A stretch of DNA of 64,000 bases from Mesorhizobium sp. M8A.F.Ca.ET.218.01.1.1 (GCF_004791165.1 NZ_SRUZ01000005.1:372001-436000), one strand, 5' to 3'; positions 33,151-42,626 are shown, counted from the first letter of the stretch. The notes: generated by a model from the sequence alone, not told the origin. Numbers and translations: made by a program.

Positions 33151-34155
33151 TCAGCCGCCAACCGTCGCCTGCTTCTGGCTGCCGTCCCGCCGCGAAACAT
33201 AATCGCGAAAACTGATGCACTCGACATCTGATTTGACGCAGACCTCGCCGGCAAAGCGTTCCAGTGCGTTCCAGTAGGCGCCGTCATTCATCAGTGTGAA
33301 GTGGAAGCCGAGTTCCAGCGGAATGCGCTTGCCCTGATATTGCGTGTTGAAGGCGGCGCGAAACGCCTGGTAGGTGCGGTCGGCGAATTCGCCGGCCTTG
33401 CTTGGCCGCTCGAAGCCGCCGGAATGCCGGACATAGAGATTGTAATCCATGGCGATCACCGGCCGTGATTTCGGCCCTTCCGGAATCAGCGGCAGGGAAA
33501 AGCGGGTGATGCCGCCGATGGTCGGCGGCAGGGCAGGGCCCTTTGAAACGCCGCTGGCGTCGAACTGATAGCCGGCTGCCGGCAGCGCCTCGTAAAGCGC
33601 CTTGCTTGCCGACAGGTAGGGCGCCCGGAAACCCGCCACCGCATGCGCGAAATCGCGCCAGCCCTCGGGTTCGGGCGCAATGCCGTTGATGGCATAGGCG
33701 TTTTCTAGAATGTGCTCGAACGAAGCGAATTCCGTCAGCCAGTCGGCCTTGCTCCAGTCCTTGCCGTCGAAATGGCCGCAGGCGTGGCTGGCGATGTCGT
33801 GGCCCTCATGGGCGGCGAGACCGATCTGTTCCAGCCGCTCGGCCACGTCCTGCCTGGAGGCGGCAAAGCCGATGTTGGACTTGCCCGCGGTCTTGCCAGG
33901 TGCCGTGTATTGGCCGCGTGTCTCGGGCGACAGCAGGAAGACACAGGACAGAAAATAGGTGAAATGCGCCCCGGTGCGCTGGGCCAGCGCCCTGCTGCGC
34001 TTCCACTGCGAGATGTCGCGGGCGCTGTCGAACGAGATGATGACGACCTGCTTCGGCCTTGCTGGTTCTGGTGGCGCGGGCGGGTCGGCCAGGGCCGCGC
34101 CGGCGGTGGCTAGCGAGGCAAGTGAAAATGCGACAACGCTGGACAGACTGGGCAT
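33151..34155 (-). CDS. Exported polysaccharide-deacetylase-like protein
   Basis: A 334-residue protein with a signal peptide (VVAFSLASLATAGAALADP) and a NodB-type deacetylase core. The first catalytic motif is VVIISFDSARD (D43), and the second is SHACGH with the zinc-binding pair H124 and H128. The fold ends in ELGFHFTLMNDGAYW. It should remove acetyl groups from a cell-wall or surface polysaccharide in the periplasm. Convergent with the bacA gene, 34 bases apart. Exact substrate unknown. Confidence 0.88.
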   Translation of the reverse strand: MPSLSSVVAFSLASLATAGAALADPPAPPEPARPKQVVIISFDSARDISQWKRSRALAQRTGAHFTYFLSCVFLLSPETRGQYTAPGKTAGKSNIGFAASRQDVAERLEQIGLAAHEGHDIASHACGHFDGKDWSKADWLTEFASFEHILENAYAINGIAPEPEGWRDFAHAVAGFRAPYLSASKALYEALPAAGYQFDASGVSKGPALPPTIGGITRFSLPLIPEGPKSRPVIAMDYNLYVRHSGGFERPSKAGEFADRTYQAFRAAFNTQYQGKRIPLELGFHFTLMNDGAYWNALERFAGEVCVKSDVECISFRDYVSRRDGSQKQATVGG

Positions 34156-34233
34156 CGGCAATTTTACAGGCTCCGGGTGGTCAGCAAGCCGGCTATCCCC
34201 GAAATGTGGCGCCGGTGCGATTGGGTTTCGTGG

Positions 34234-34266
34234 GTTTGCCCCGGGGGGCAAACATCCGTTTGCCCC
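34234..34266. promoter_or_regulatory. Three-arm repeat able to form two exclusive hairpins
   Basis: GTTTGCCCC (34234-34242), GGGGCAAAC (34245-34253) and GTTTGCCCC (34258-34266) lie in a row. The middle arm can pair perfectly with either neighbour, with loops of 2 or 4 bases. The first helix has a very tight loop, so the second is sterically favoured. It lies in the gap between the divergent deacetylase and TPR/der genes. Confidence 0.5.
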
Positions 34267-34372
34267 CGGGAATAGCCGATTTTCCGGTCGAACCCCTTCC
34301 ATGCCGACAAAATTTCGCTAAAACGCGGGCTCACGAACGGCCCCGACCCGGGGCCAAGAATGGTTTTGATCG

Positions 34373-35038
34373 ATGTCCGACGACAGTTTTATCCGTGAAG
34401 TCAATGACGAGATGCGCCGCGAGCAGGCGCAGAAGCTGTGGGACCGTTTCGGCCCGGCCTTGCTTGTGATTGCCATCCTGGTGGTGCTCGGTACCGCAGC
34501 CTTCGTCGGCTATCGCTATTGGGACGAGACGCGCGCCAACCGCTCCGGCGATGCTTTCTCGCAGGCGTTGAAGCTTGCCAATGACGGCAAGAACGACGAC
34601 GCGCTGGCCGCGCTCGATCAGCTGGAGAAGGATGGCTACGGCGCCTATCCGCTGCTCGCCCGCATGCGCGCAGCGACCGTCAAGGCCAACAAGGGCGACG
34701 TCGACGCAGCCGTCAAGGATTTCGACGACGTCGCCGCCGACACCGCCATTCCCCAGGGCCTGCGCGACATGGCGCGGCTGAGGGCAGCACTCCTGCTCGT
34801 CGACCATGGCTCCTTCGCCGACGTGTCCAGCCGTGTCGAGGCGCTGACCTCGGACACCAACACGCTGCGCCACAGCGCGCGCGAGGCGCTCGGGCTTGCG
34901 GCCTGGAAGGAAGGCAAGACGCAGGACGCGCTGAAACTGTTCGACCAGATCGCCTCCGATGACGGCGCCCCGCGCAACACGCGCGAGCGGGCGACCTTGA
35001 TGTCCGAACTGATCCGCGGGTCGGGCAGTGCATCGTGA
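34373..35038 (+). CDS. Membrane-anchored TPR protein (YfgM-like)
   Basis: A 221-residue protein with an N-terminal cytoplasmic stretch, one membrane helix at about residues 28-48 (PALLVIAILVVLGTAAFVGY), and a periplasmic tetratricopeptide part. The order before der matches the position of yfgM in many proteobacteria, where the protein associates with the Sec translocon and chaperones. It overlaps the der start by 4 bases (GTGA), so the two are coupled. Confidence 0.9.
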   Translation: MSDDSFIREVNDEMRREQAQKLWDRFGPALLVIAILVVLGTAAFVGYRYWDETRANRSGDAFSQALKLANDGKNDDALAALDQLEKDGYGAYPLLARMRAATVKANKGDVDAAVKDFDDVAADTAIPQGLRDMARLRAALLLVDHGSFADVSSRVEALTSDTNTLRHSAREALGLAAWKEGKTQDALKLFDQIASDDGAPRNTRERATLMSELIRGSGSAS

Positions 35039-36468
35039 CCTTCAAAGTCGCCATCATAGGCAGACCTAACGTCGGCAAATCGACTCTTTTCAATCGGCTG
35101 GTGGGAAGGAAGCTGGCGCTTGTCGACGACACGCCGGGCGTCACCCGTGACCGCCGTGTCCATGCCGCCAAGCTTTACGATCTGCATTTCGACGTCATCG
35201 ACACAGCGGGCTTCGAGGATGCCGGCGCCTCGACCTTGCCGGGCCGCATGCGCGCGCAGACCGAAATCGCCATCCGCGAGGCGGATCTGATCTTCTTCAC
35301 CATCGACGCCAAGTCCGGCCTGCTGCCCGATGACAGGACCTTTGCCGAGATCGTGCGCAAATCCGGCAAACCGGTCGTCCTCGTTGCCAACAAGGCCGAG
35401 GCGAAGGGCGCGCAAGGCGGCATGCTGGAGGCCTGGGAACTCGGGCTTGGCGAGCCGATCCCGGTTTCGGCCGAGCACGGCCAGGGCATGCCCGACCTGC
35501 GCGACGCCGTGATCGAAGCGCTTGGAGAGGCGCGCGCCTTCGGTGAAGACGAGGACAGCGAAGACGAAGAAGCCGCCATCAACGAAGTGCTGATCGGCGA
35601 GGACATCGCCGATCCGGATGCCGAGCCGGCCTATGACGATACCAAGCCGATGCGCATCGCCGTCGTCGGCCGTCCTAACGCCGGCAAGTCGACGCTGATC
35701 AATGCGCTTATCGGCGAGGAACGGCTGCTGACCGGACCGGAGGCGGGCATCACCCGCGATTCCATCTCCGTCGACTGGGACTGGCGCGGCCGCCGCATTA
35801 AGCTGTTCGACACGGCCGGCATGCGCCGCAAGGCCAGGATCCACGAAAAGCTGGAAGTGATGTCGGTGCAGGATGGCTTGCGCGCCATCCGTTTCGCCGA
35901 GATCGTCATCATCGTGCTCGACGCCACCATTCCCTTCGAGAAGCAGGATCTGCAGATCGCCGACCTGATCATCCGCGAGGGCAGGGCACCGGTGATCGCC
36001 TTCAACAAATGGGACCTGATCGATAACCCGCAGGAGCTGTTGGCCGAACTGCGCGAGAAGACCGAGCGGCTGCTGCCGCAGGCGCGGGGCATCCAGGCCG
36101 TGCCGGTCTCGGCCGAGACCGGACGCGGCCTCGACAAGCTGATGGATGCGGTGCTGAGGACGCACAAGGTCTGGAACAGCCGTGTTTCCACCGGCAAGCT
36201 CAACCGCTGGCTCGAGGCCATACTGGCGCATCACCCGCCGCCCGCCGTTGCCGGGCGCCGGCTGAAGGTCAAATATGTCACCCAGGCCAAGACGCGGCCG
36301 CCGGGTTTCGTGGTCCAGTGTTCGCGGCCGGACGCGATGCCGCAGAGCTATGTCCGATATCTCTCCAACAGCCTTCGCGAGGCCTTCGACATGCCGGGCG
36401 TGCCGATCCGCATCGCACTGCGCACCTCGGACAATCCGTTTGCCGGCCGGGCCAAGAAGCGCGGCTGA
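35035..36468 (+). CDS. der: Ribosome biogenesis GTPase Der
   Basis: A 477-residue EngA/Der GTPase required for 50S subunit assembly. Two G domains in tandem are visible: the first with GRPNVGKSTLFNRLVGRK (about residues 9-26) and DTAGFED, the second from about residue 203 with GRPNAGKSTLINALIGEE and DTAGMRRKA. A KH-like C-terminal domain begins near residue 385 and contains FVVQCSRPDAMPQSYVRYL. The GTG start overlaps the stop of the TPR gene. An acidic linker (EDEDSEDEEA) joins the G domains. Confidence 0.97.
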   Translation: MTFKVAIIGRPNVGKSTLFNRLVGRKLALVDDTPGVTRDRRVHAAKLYDLHFDVIDTAGFEDAGASTLPGRMRAQTEIAIREADLIFFTIDAKSGLLPDDRTFAEIVRKSGKPVVLVANKAEAKGAQGGMLEAWELGLGEPIPVSAEHGQGMPDLRDAVIEALGEARAFGEDEDSEDEEAAINEVLIGEDIADPDAEPAYDDTKPMRIAVVGRPNAGKSTLINALIGEERLLTGPEAGITRDSISVDWDWRGRRIKLFDTAGMRRKARIHEKLEVMSVQDGLRAIRFAEIVIIVLDATIPFEKQDLQIADLIIREGRAPVIAFNKWDLIDNPQELLAELREKTERLLPQARGIQAVPVSAETGRGLDKLMDAVLRTHKVWNSRVSTGKLNRWLEAILAHHPPPAVAGRRLKVKYVTQAKTRPPGFVVQCSRPDAMPQSYVRYLSNSLREAFDMPGVPIRIALRTSDNPFAGRAKKRG

Positions 36469-36487
36469 GCCTCGGCGCTCGTGCCGA

Positions 36488-37405
36488 TCAGGCCACGGCA
36501 CGCAAGCCGGCGGTCCGCGCATTTTCCGGCAGGGCTTGCCGCGCCGCCTCCAGCAATATGTCGGCAAGGCGGGCCGCCACGGGCTCGGCTTCAGCATCCC
36601 GGCGATGCAGGAACAGCGCCATCTTGGGCAGCGCCGGCAGGCCGGCGATCTCGGGCGTCATCGCACTGACGCTGGCCGGCAAGCCGATGTCGGTGCGGAT
36701 CGTCAGCCCCAGTCCGGCGGCTACAGCCGCCCAGATGCCACCCAGACTGGGGCTCGAGAAGGCCATGCGCCAGGGCAGCCCGGCGCGGTCGAGCGTTTCA
36801 GTCGCGACCGTGCGCAGCAGACATGGCGCTTCGAGCGCCACCAGCGGCAGTGGCTCGCCGTCGCGCAGGCTGGTCTCGATGCGCTTGGCCGGACCGATCC
36901 AGCGCATCGGAACATCGGCGACATGCTCGCTATAGGGCAACGTCTGGCCACAGTGCCAGGCAAGCGCGATGTCGAGGCTGCCTGACATCACCCTTTCGGC
37001 GAGGTCGTGGCTGCGCGCGATCCTGGCCTCGATCTTGACCTTGGGATGGGCTCGGGCAAATCGGCCCAGAACGTCCGGCAGCACGGCCTCGCCGAAATCC
37101 TCCTGCAGACCGAGCCGCACCCAGCCTTCCAGTTCGACGTCATGGATGGCCGCCGCCGCTTCATCGTTCAAATCGAGCAGCCGGCGCGCATAGCCGAGCA
37201 TGGTCTCGCCGGCCTCGGTCAGCGCCAGGCCGCGCCCCACTTTGCGGAAGATCGGCGTCGCTGCCTGTTCTTCCAGTTTCTTCAATTGCGCGCTGACCGC
37301 CGAGGTCGACCGGCCAAGCCGGTCGGCGGCCTTGGCGAAGCTGCCCAGCTCCATGCCGGTGACGAAACTTCTGAGGACGTCGAGGTCGAATGTCACCCGC
37401 TGCAT
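36488..37405 (-). CDS. LysR-family regulator
   Basis: A 305-residue LysR regulator starting MQRVTFDLDVLRSFVTGMEL; the winged helix is at residues 6-63 (SFAKAADRLGRSTSAVSAQL). The effector domain has the usual ALAWHCGQTL-type pocket region. It is divergent from an MFS gene that starts 120 bases away, whose expression it likely controls. It converges with der, ending 20 bases from its stop. Confidence 0.93.
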   Translation of the reverse strand: MQRVTFDLDVLRSFVTGMELGSFAKAADRLGRSTSAVSAQLKKLEEQAATPIFRKVGRGLALTEAGETMLGYARRLLDLNDEAAAAIHDVELEGWVRLGLQEDFGEAVLPDVLGRFARAHPKVKIEARIARSHDLAERVMSGSLDIALAWHCGQTLPYSEHVADVPMRWIGPAKRIETSLRDGEPLPLVALEAPCLLRTVATETLDRAGLPWRMAFSSPSLGGIWAAVAAGLGLTIRTDIGLPASVSAMTPEIAGLPALPKMALFLHRRDAEAEPVAARLADILLEAARQALPENARTAGLRAVA

Positions 37406-37524
37406 CGTAATGTCCTGTTTTTCAGGATTGATCGTCAAAAACTTCCTTATTTTAAGGACGGATTTATGGCGATAGAGAGATGCCGTCAAGGCCTGAGACA
37501 CCGGCCCGCAACGGGAATGAAATC

Positions 37525-38814
37525 ATGTCCGCCATCGACTGTGCAGATCAACAGCCACCACAAATCCTGCAAGGCAGCGCTGCCAGCCCTGCCGGCAGAG
37601 TGTTCGGCCCCAACCACCGCTGGAAGGTCCTGGGCATCGGGGTTGCCGCGAATGCCGGTTTTTCGGCCACTTTCTCGGGCATACCCGCAACGGCGGTGGT
37701 GCTTCGCCAGAGCTATCACCTGGGCAATGCCGAACTCGGCCTGGCACTCGGCCTGCTTGGGCTGGGGGTTGCGCTCAGCGAATTGCCATGGGGTCTGCTC
37801 ACCGATCGCTGGGGAGATCGCCGCGTGCTTCTGATCGGGCTTGGCGCGACGGCGGCCTGGCTCCTGGCCATGGCGATGCTGGTCGTGCCCACAATGTCAG
37901 GCATTCCCGATGTCATGCTGCTGGCGGCAAGCCTGCTCGTCACGGGACTGCTCGGCGGCAGTGTCAATGGCTCTAGCGGCCGCGCCATCATGGCCTGGTT
38001 CCGCGAGAATGAGCGCGGTTTCGCCATGAGCATCAGGCAGACGGCGGTGCCGCTCGGCGGCGGCCTCGGCGCGCTCGTCCTGCCTTCGCTTGCCCTGGCT
38101 TTCGGTTTTGCCGCGGTATTCGGGCTTCTGGCGGCAGTATCCGCGCTCTCCGCCTTGTTTGCCTGGCGTTGGCTGCACGAACCGCCGCCGGCGGGTGAAG
38201 CCCACGCCGTCTTATCGGATGGACCGGCTCCGTTGCGCAACATCGAGGTCTGGCGCATCTCGACCGCGATCGGCTTGCTCTGCTTTCCGCAAGTGGCGGT
38301 CCTCACTTTCGCGTCGGTGTTCCTGCACGACTTCGCCGGGCTTGGCACGACGGCGATCAGCGCGAGCCTCACCGCTGTACAGGTCGGCGCGATGGTCATG
38401 CGCGTCTGGAGCGGCCGCTTTACCGACCGCCACGGCAACCGCCGTCAGTTTCTTCGCTTGTGCAGTGCGCTCAGCGCGCTGGCCTTCGTCGTGCTCTGGG
38501 TGCTGGTTCTGGCCGTTCCCGCTATGCCTGCCAGCCAATCCTTCCTGCTCGCCGTCCTGCCCTTGGTGCTTGTTGTTGCCGGCATCTCGGTCTCCGCCTG
38601 GCACGGCGTTGCCTATACCGAACTTGCCACGCTGGCCGGTGCCGGCCATGTCGGAACGGCACTCAGCCTTGCCAACAGCTTTGTCTTCGTCGGCTTCTTC
38701 CTCGTCCCGGTGGCCATTCCAGGGCTGCTGCACCTCTGGTCATGGCCCGGCGTCTGGCTGTCGGCCGCCGCCTGCGCCCTGGTTGCCTGGCCGGTCTTCC
38801 TGAAGCGGGCCTGA
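37525..38814 (+). CDS. MFS transporter (exporter-like)
   Basis: A 429-residue twelve-helix carrier of the major facilitator superfamily. The A-motif between helices 2 and 3 is GLLTDRWGDRRVLLIG, and a matching copy RVWSGRFTDRHGNRR is in the second half. The ATG at 37525 is preferred (GGGAATGA upstream); an in-frame ATG at 37480 would extend it by 15 residues. Regulated probably by the divergent LysR protein. Substrate cannot be inferred. Confidence 0.9.
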   Translation: MSAIDCADQQPPQILQGSAASPAGRVFGPNHRWKVLGIGVAANAGFSATFSGIPATAVVLRQSYHLGNAELGLALGLLGLGVALSELPWGLLTDRWGDRRVLLIGLGATAAWLLAMAMLVVPTMSGIPDVMLLAASLLVTGLLGGSVNGSSGRAIMAWFRENERGFAMSIRQTAVPLGGGLGALVLPSLALAFGFAAVFGLLAAVSALSALFAWRWLHEPPPAGEAHAVLSDGPAPLRNIEVWRISTAIGLLCFPQVAVLTFASVFLHDFAGLGTTAISASLTAVQVGAMVMRVWSGRFTDRHGNRRQFLRLCSALSALAFVVLWVLVLAVPAMPASQSFLLAVLPLVLVVAGISVSAWHGVAYTELATLAGAGHVGTALSLANSFVFVGFFLVPVAIPGLLHLWSWPGVWLSAAACALVAWPVFLKRA

Positions 38815-38959
38815 GCGCTCCCGCCGCAAAACCGCCGGACTTCGAAGCCACGACCTCCAGCCGGCTGAGAAAACCCGACCGATCCCGTTAACGTCCCATC
38901 AAGGTTAATGCATCATTTTGCTCTCCAGTGGGGTCAGTAGCGTTCCTGGAGAGAGTTCC

Positions 38960-40144
38960 GTGCATCGACGTGTCTTGACGCGGCTGGCCGCCGCCGCCGG
39001 TGAGAAGAAACGCGGCCTTGTGTCTCCGTTCATCATCGGCCTCGGCATCTGGATCGGCTTTCCGACCGTCGCCGCCTACCAGGACATGACAAGCCTTGTA
39101 TCCGGCCTCGAAGCGCCGACCGCCCGCTGGAACTCCTATGTCGAGAAATCCGTCGCCGGCTCGGTCCACGCCGCCGAGATGCCGTTCGTCGATTCCGACG
39201 TCACCGGCTCGATCTCGGGTTCCGGCGTTCGCCTTCCCGGTATCGGCTCCGTCTCGTTCCGCGGCAAGGGCGGCAAGGTCAGCGGGTCGCCCGACGAGGA
39301 TCGTGTCGTGCGCGCCGACAAGAAGGGCCGCATCATCCAGGTCTCTCCGGTAGCGCCGCCGAAGAACTTCAATGCAGGCTCGATCTTCCAGCGGACCTCT
39401 TCGCTGATGCGGCCGAGCATGGACAGCGACCTGAAAATGGCCTTCGCCAAGCCTCAGATCAAAGGCAAGGAAATCCTGATCGCCGCCGCATTCCACGCGC
39501 GTGAAGACAAGAAGCCGGATCCCGGCGTGCCGGCCATGCTCGCCGCCCTCGTCAACAACGACCACCCCGATGTGCTGGCGACCGCCTACGCACAATCCGA
39601 GCCGGACTACGCCAAGGCTTCACCCTTTGAAGCCCTGCTTCAGGACGAGCAGCCCAACAGCGGCCGCTTCATTCCGCCGATGGCCAAGGGCGACCACGCC
39701 TGGATCCAGAATCCGCTTCCGGCCAGCGTCTTCTCCAAGCCGGAGCAGAAATGCCTGGCCAACGGCATCTATTTCGAGGCACGCGGCGAAACCGTGCGCG
39801 GTCAGGCCGCTGTCGCCCAGGTTATCCTCAACCGGGTCCGCAATCCCGCCTATCCCAATTCGATCTGCGGCGTCGTCTACCAGAACGACAGCTGGTTCAA
39901 CCGCTGTCAGTTTTCATTCGCTTGCGACGGCAGAAAGAAGCGCATCGACAACCCTGTCGCCTACAAGACCGCGCAAGACATCGGCATGGCCGTCACCGCT
40001 GGCAAGATCTTCATTCCGGAGGTGGGATCGTCAACACATTACTACGCCAACTATGTCCATCCCGGCTGGGCGCGCACAATGCAGAAGATGACCAAGATCG
40101 GCCTGCATATCTTCTACCGGACCTATGGTGGCGGCTGGAGCTGA
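38960..40144 (+). CDS. Cell wall hydrolase, SleB/CwlJ-type (Hydrolase_2)
   Basis: A 394-residue protein with one N-terminal membrane segment (residues 18-38, PFIIGLGIWIGFPTVAAYQ) and a long low-complexity periplasmic linker. The C-terminal SleB domain (about 265-380) includes KCLANGIYFEARGETVRGQA, where the Glu is the expected catalytic residue, and CQFSFACDG. It should cut peptidoglycan glycans in the periplasm of this non-sporulating bacterium. GTG at 38960 is chosen since GGAGAG stands 6 bases before it. Confidence 0.92.
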   Translation: MHRRVLTRLAAAAGEKKRGLVSPFIIGLGIWIGFPTVAAYQDMTSLVSGLEAPTARWNSYVEKSVAGSVHAAEMPFVDSDVTGSISGSGVRLPGIGSVSFRGKGGKVSGSPDEDRVVRADKKGRIIQVSPVAPPKNFNAGSIFQRTSSLMRPSMDSDLKMAFAKPQIKGKEILIAAAFHAREDKKPDPGVPAMLAALVNNDHPDVLATAYAQSEPDYAKASPFEALLQDEQPNSGRFIPPMAKGDHAWIQNPLPASVFSKPEQKCLANGIYFEARGETVRGQAAVAQVILNRVRNPAYPNSICGVVYQNDSWFNRCQFSFACDGRKKRIDNPVAYKTAQDIGMAVTAGKIFIPEVGSSTHYYANYVHPGWARTMQKMTKIGLHIFYRTYGGGWS

Positions 40145-40315
40145 GCCGGTCGCCGGGCGCCGCTCTTTTCGCGCGGCCGCACGGTCGATCGGAGAGCCAT
40201 TGCCTGGGGGATTCGCGCAACGCATCCCCCCGATAGCCGCGGGCACGATGTCGCACCTTTCTAATCCTTTGATTTTGCTATTTAAAATACACAGCACGGA
40301 ACTTCCCTCCGTGGC

Positions 40316-40344
40316 TTGACGGGCGCAAACCCTCTAACTATGTT
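40316..40344 (+). promoter_or_regulatory. Promoter of the atpI-atpBEF'F operon
   Basis: CTTGACG (-35, TTGACG at 40316-40321), a 17-base spacer and TATGTT (40339-40344) form a good housekeeping promoter of the alphaproteobacterial CTTGAC-N17 type. Transcription would start near 40351, about 50 bases before atpI. The rest of the gap after the hydrolase gene (40145-40315) shows nothing else recognisable. Confidence 0.7.
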
Positions 40345-40401
40345 GCCGGCGACTTTAGAAGCGGACGGACGGTGACGGTCTGCCCGGGCAGGGGGGTTGC
40401 G

Positions 40402-40803
40402 ATGGCCGAGAAAAAAGGGCCAGACGGAACCGGAGAAACCGGCCGCGGCAAAGAGCATGACGCCGAAATCCGCGACGACGATCTTGAGCGACGTCGGCGT
40501 GAACTTGGAGCATCGCTTGCGACAAGGCTGCCGAACCGGCTCGAGGGGAAAGACGACGCGAAACCAGTGACCGGATACGGTCAGGCGATCAAACTATCCA
40601 GCGAGTTTATCGCCGGGGTGGTCGTGGGCGCCGGCATCGGCTGGATCATCGACCGTATGGCGGGGACATCGCCGTGGGGTCTGATCGTTTTCCTGCTGCT
40701 TGGTTTTGGCGCCGGCGTGCTCAATGTCATGCGTTCGGCTGGCGTTGTGGCGGAATTCGGACAAGGCGCGAAGCCGCGCCGTGACCGGGACGACGGCAAA
40801 TGA
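40402..40803 (+). CDS. atpI: ATP synthase accessory protein AtpI
   Basis: A 133-residue protein with a charged N-terminal 65 residues and two membrane helices (FIAGVVVGAGIGWIIDRM and LIVFLLLGFGAGVLNVMRSA), the AtpI/Q pattern. It helps assemble the c-ring or handle Mg2+ for the F-type ATP synthase. ATG at 40402 rather than the longer frame, because family similarity and codon use begin there. First gene of the F0 operon. Confidence 0.93.
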   Translation: MAEKKGPDGTGETGRGKEHDAEIRDDDLERRRRELGASLATRLPNRLEGKDDAKPVTGYGQAIKLSSEFIAGVVVGAGIGWIIDRMAGTSPWGLIVFLLLGFGAGVLNVMRSAGVVAEFGQGAKPRRDRDDGK

Positions 40804-40887
40804 CCGCCCTTCAGGCGGCATTTGGAAATAGCCGCTTCCATGCGGCAAGGTAATTTTGGCCGTACGCGGCATTGACGGGGTTTGAAC

Positions 40888-41646
40888 GTGGCAGCTGACA
40901 AGGTCGATCCGATCCACCAGTTCCATATCAACAAGCTGATACCGATCGAGATCGGCGGCTATGACCTGTCTTTCACCAATTCCGCCCTGTTCATGGTCGC
41001 CACCGTGGTTGTCGCCGCGGCGTTCCTGTTCCTGACGACGTCGAGCCGCAGCCTGGTTCCAGGCCGGCTGCAGTCGGTCTCCGAAATGGCTTATGAATTC
41101 GTCGGCAACATGCTGCGTGACGCCGCCGGCACGCAGGGCATGAAGTTCTTCCCCTTCGTGTTCTCGCTGTTCATGTTCGTGCTGGTCGCCAATCTGCTCG
41201 GCCTGTTTCCCTATTTCTTCACGGTCACCAGCCACATCATCGTCACCTTCGGCCTCGCGGCCCTGGTGATTGGAACCGTGGTGGTCTACGGCTTCATGAA
41301 GCATGGTCTTGGTTTCCTCAAGCTGTTCGTGCCGCATGGCGTGCCGGTGTTCCTGCTGCCGCTGGTGGTGCTGATCGAGGTCATTTCCTTCGTGTCGCGC
41401 CCGGTCAGCCTCTCGGTTCGTCTGTTCGCCAACATGCTTGCCGGCCACATCACGCTCAAGGTTTTCTCCGGGTTCGTCGTCAGCCTCTCCGCGCTGGGCG
41501 CGGTCGGCGTGGCGGGTTCGATCCTGCCGTTGGCTATGGCGGTGGCGCTGACGGCGCTTGAACTGCTGGTCGCCTTCCTGCAGGCCTACGTCTTTGCCGT
41601 ATTGACCTGCATGTATCTCAACGACGCCCTGCATCCCGGGCACTGA
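40888..41646 (+). CDS. atpB: F0F1 ATP synthase subunit a
   Basis: A 252-residue subunit a, with five to six membrane helices. The essential arginine of the proton path lies in SLSVRLFANMLAGHITLKV, and FIPIEIGGYDLSFTN-type sequence (seen as IPIEIGGYDLSFTNS) is typical of alphaproteobacterial proteins. Start taken as GTG at 40888 with GGGG 7 bases before it; a TTG two codons earlier is possible. It conducts protons past the c-ring. Confidence 0.96.
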   Translation: MAADKVDPIHQFHINKLIPIEIGGYDLSFTNSALFMVATVVVAAAFLFLTTSSRSLVPGRLQSVSEMAYEFVGNMLRDAAGTQGMKFFPFVFSLFMFVLVANLLGLFPYFFTVTSHIIVTFGLAALVIGTVVVYGFMKHGLGFLKLFVPHGVPVFLLPLVVLIEVISFVSRPVSLSVRLFANMLAGHITLKVFSGFVVSLSALGAVGVAGSILPLAMAVALTALELLVAFLQAYVFAVLTCMYLNDALHPGH

Positions 41647-41729
41647 GGCAAGAGTTCCGGCCAAGAGTTTTCAACATTGGTGCCGGATGAAATCGCAACG
41701 GAATTTTCAGATCCAAAGGAGTTGAACAA

Positions 41730-41954
41730 ATGGACGCAGAAGCAGCAAAGTACATCGGCGCCGGCATCGCTTGCCTGGGCATGGGTGGCGCGGGCATTGG
41801 CCTGGGTAACATCTTCGGCAGCTACCTCTCGGGCGCGCTGCGCAACCCTTCGGCTGCCGACGGCCAGTTCGGCCGCCTGATTTTCGGCTTCGCCGTGACC
41901 GAAGCTCTGGGCATCTTCTCGCTTCTCATCGCGCTGCTGGCCCTGTTCGGCTGA
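41730..41954 (+). CDS. atpE: F0F1 ATP synthase subunit c
   Basis: A 74-residue two-helix proteolipid that makes the rotor ring. The proton-carrying carboxylate is E58 in FAVTEALGIFSLLIALL, and the polar loop is RNPSAADGQ. AAAGGAG precedes the ATG by 8 bases, a strong site that fits the high copy number of subunit c. An 83-base leader separates it from atpB. Confidence 0.97.
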   Translation: MDAEAAKYIGAGIACLGMGGAGIGLGNIFGSYLSGALRNPSAADGQFGRLIFGFAVTEALGIFSLLIALLALFG

Positions 41955-42016
41955 GTACTGAGAAGATTGGACAGGCCGGCCGCGCAAGCGGCGGGCCTGA
42001 TATCTGGGGATAGTCC

Positions 42017-42616
42017 ATGTTCGTGACATCTGCCTTCGCGCAAGAGTCCGCGCCATCAGCCGACACCAGCCACGCTGCGACCGGAGGCGACACGCATTCC
42101 GGCACCAGCGTGCCTGCCGAAGCGCACGGCACGTTTCCGCCATTCAATCCGGAGACGTTTCCGTCGCAGCTTCTGTGGCTGGCGATCACGTTCGGGCTGT
42201 TCTACCTCTTCCTGAAGCGGGTCGTGATGCCGCGCGTCGGGGGCATCATCGATGTCCGCAACGACCGCATCAGCCAGGATCTCGACCAGGCTGCCAAGTT
42301 GAAGGGCGAGGCAGACGCCGCCGTTGCCGCTTACGAGCAGGAACTGGCGGAAGCCAAGAAGAACGCGAACTCGATCGGCCAGCAAGCCAACGATGCGGCC
42401 AAGGCGGAAGCCGATACCGCGCGCAAGAAGATCGAGGCTGCGCTCGACGGGAAGCTTGGCGAGGCCGAGGCACGCATTGCTTCCATCAAGGCCAATGCCA
42501 TGAAGGAAGTCGGCAGCATTGCCGAGGATACCGCTTCGGCGATCGTCGAGGCACTCGTTGGCGGCAAGGCCAGCAAGGCCGAGATCGCGGCCGCGGTCAA
42601 ATCCGTGGCCCGGTGA
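42017..42616 (+). CDS. atpF2: F0F1 ATP synthase subunit b' (divergent b)
   Basis: A 199-residue b-type stator subunit. It has an unusual N-terminal extension rich in Ser, Ala and His, one membrane helix (LLWLAITFGLFYLFLKRVV) at about residues 54-72, and a long alpha-helical part. Alphaproteobacteria carry two different b genes in tandem, and this is the first (b'). It begins 62 bases after atpE. Confidence 0.95.
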   Translation: MFVTSAFAQESAPSADTSHAATGGDTHSGTSVPAEAHGTFPPFNPETFPSQLLWLAITFGLFYLFLKRVVMPRVGGIIDVRNDRISQDLDQAAKLKGEADAAVAAYEQELAEAKKNANSIGQQANDAAKAEADTARKKIEAALDGKLGEAEARIASIKANAMKEVGSIAEDTASAIVEALVGGKASKAEIAAAVKSVAR

Positions 42617-42626
42617 GGAGCGCATC

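Noticed and set aside
34645..36597. 650-codon minus-strand frame opposite the TPR and der genes
   Set aside because: Antisense shadow of der; the Der protein is unmistakable on the plus strand.
40145..40315. Possible tRNA or riboswitch upstream of the F0 operon
   Set aside because: No cloverleaf or known aptamer pattern could be folded by eye; only the promoter at 40316-40344 is supported.
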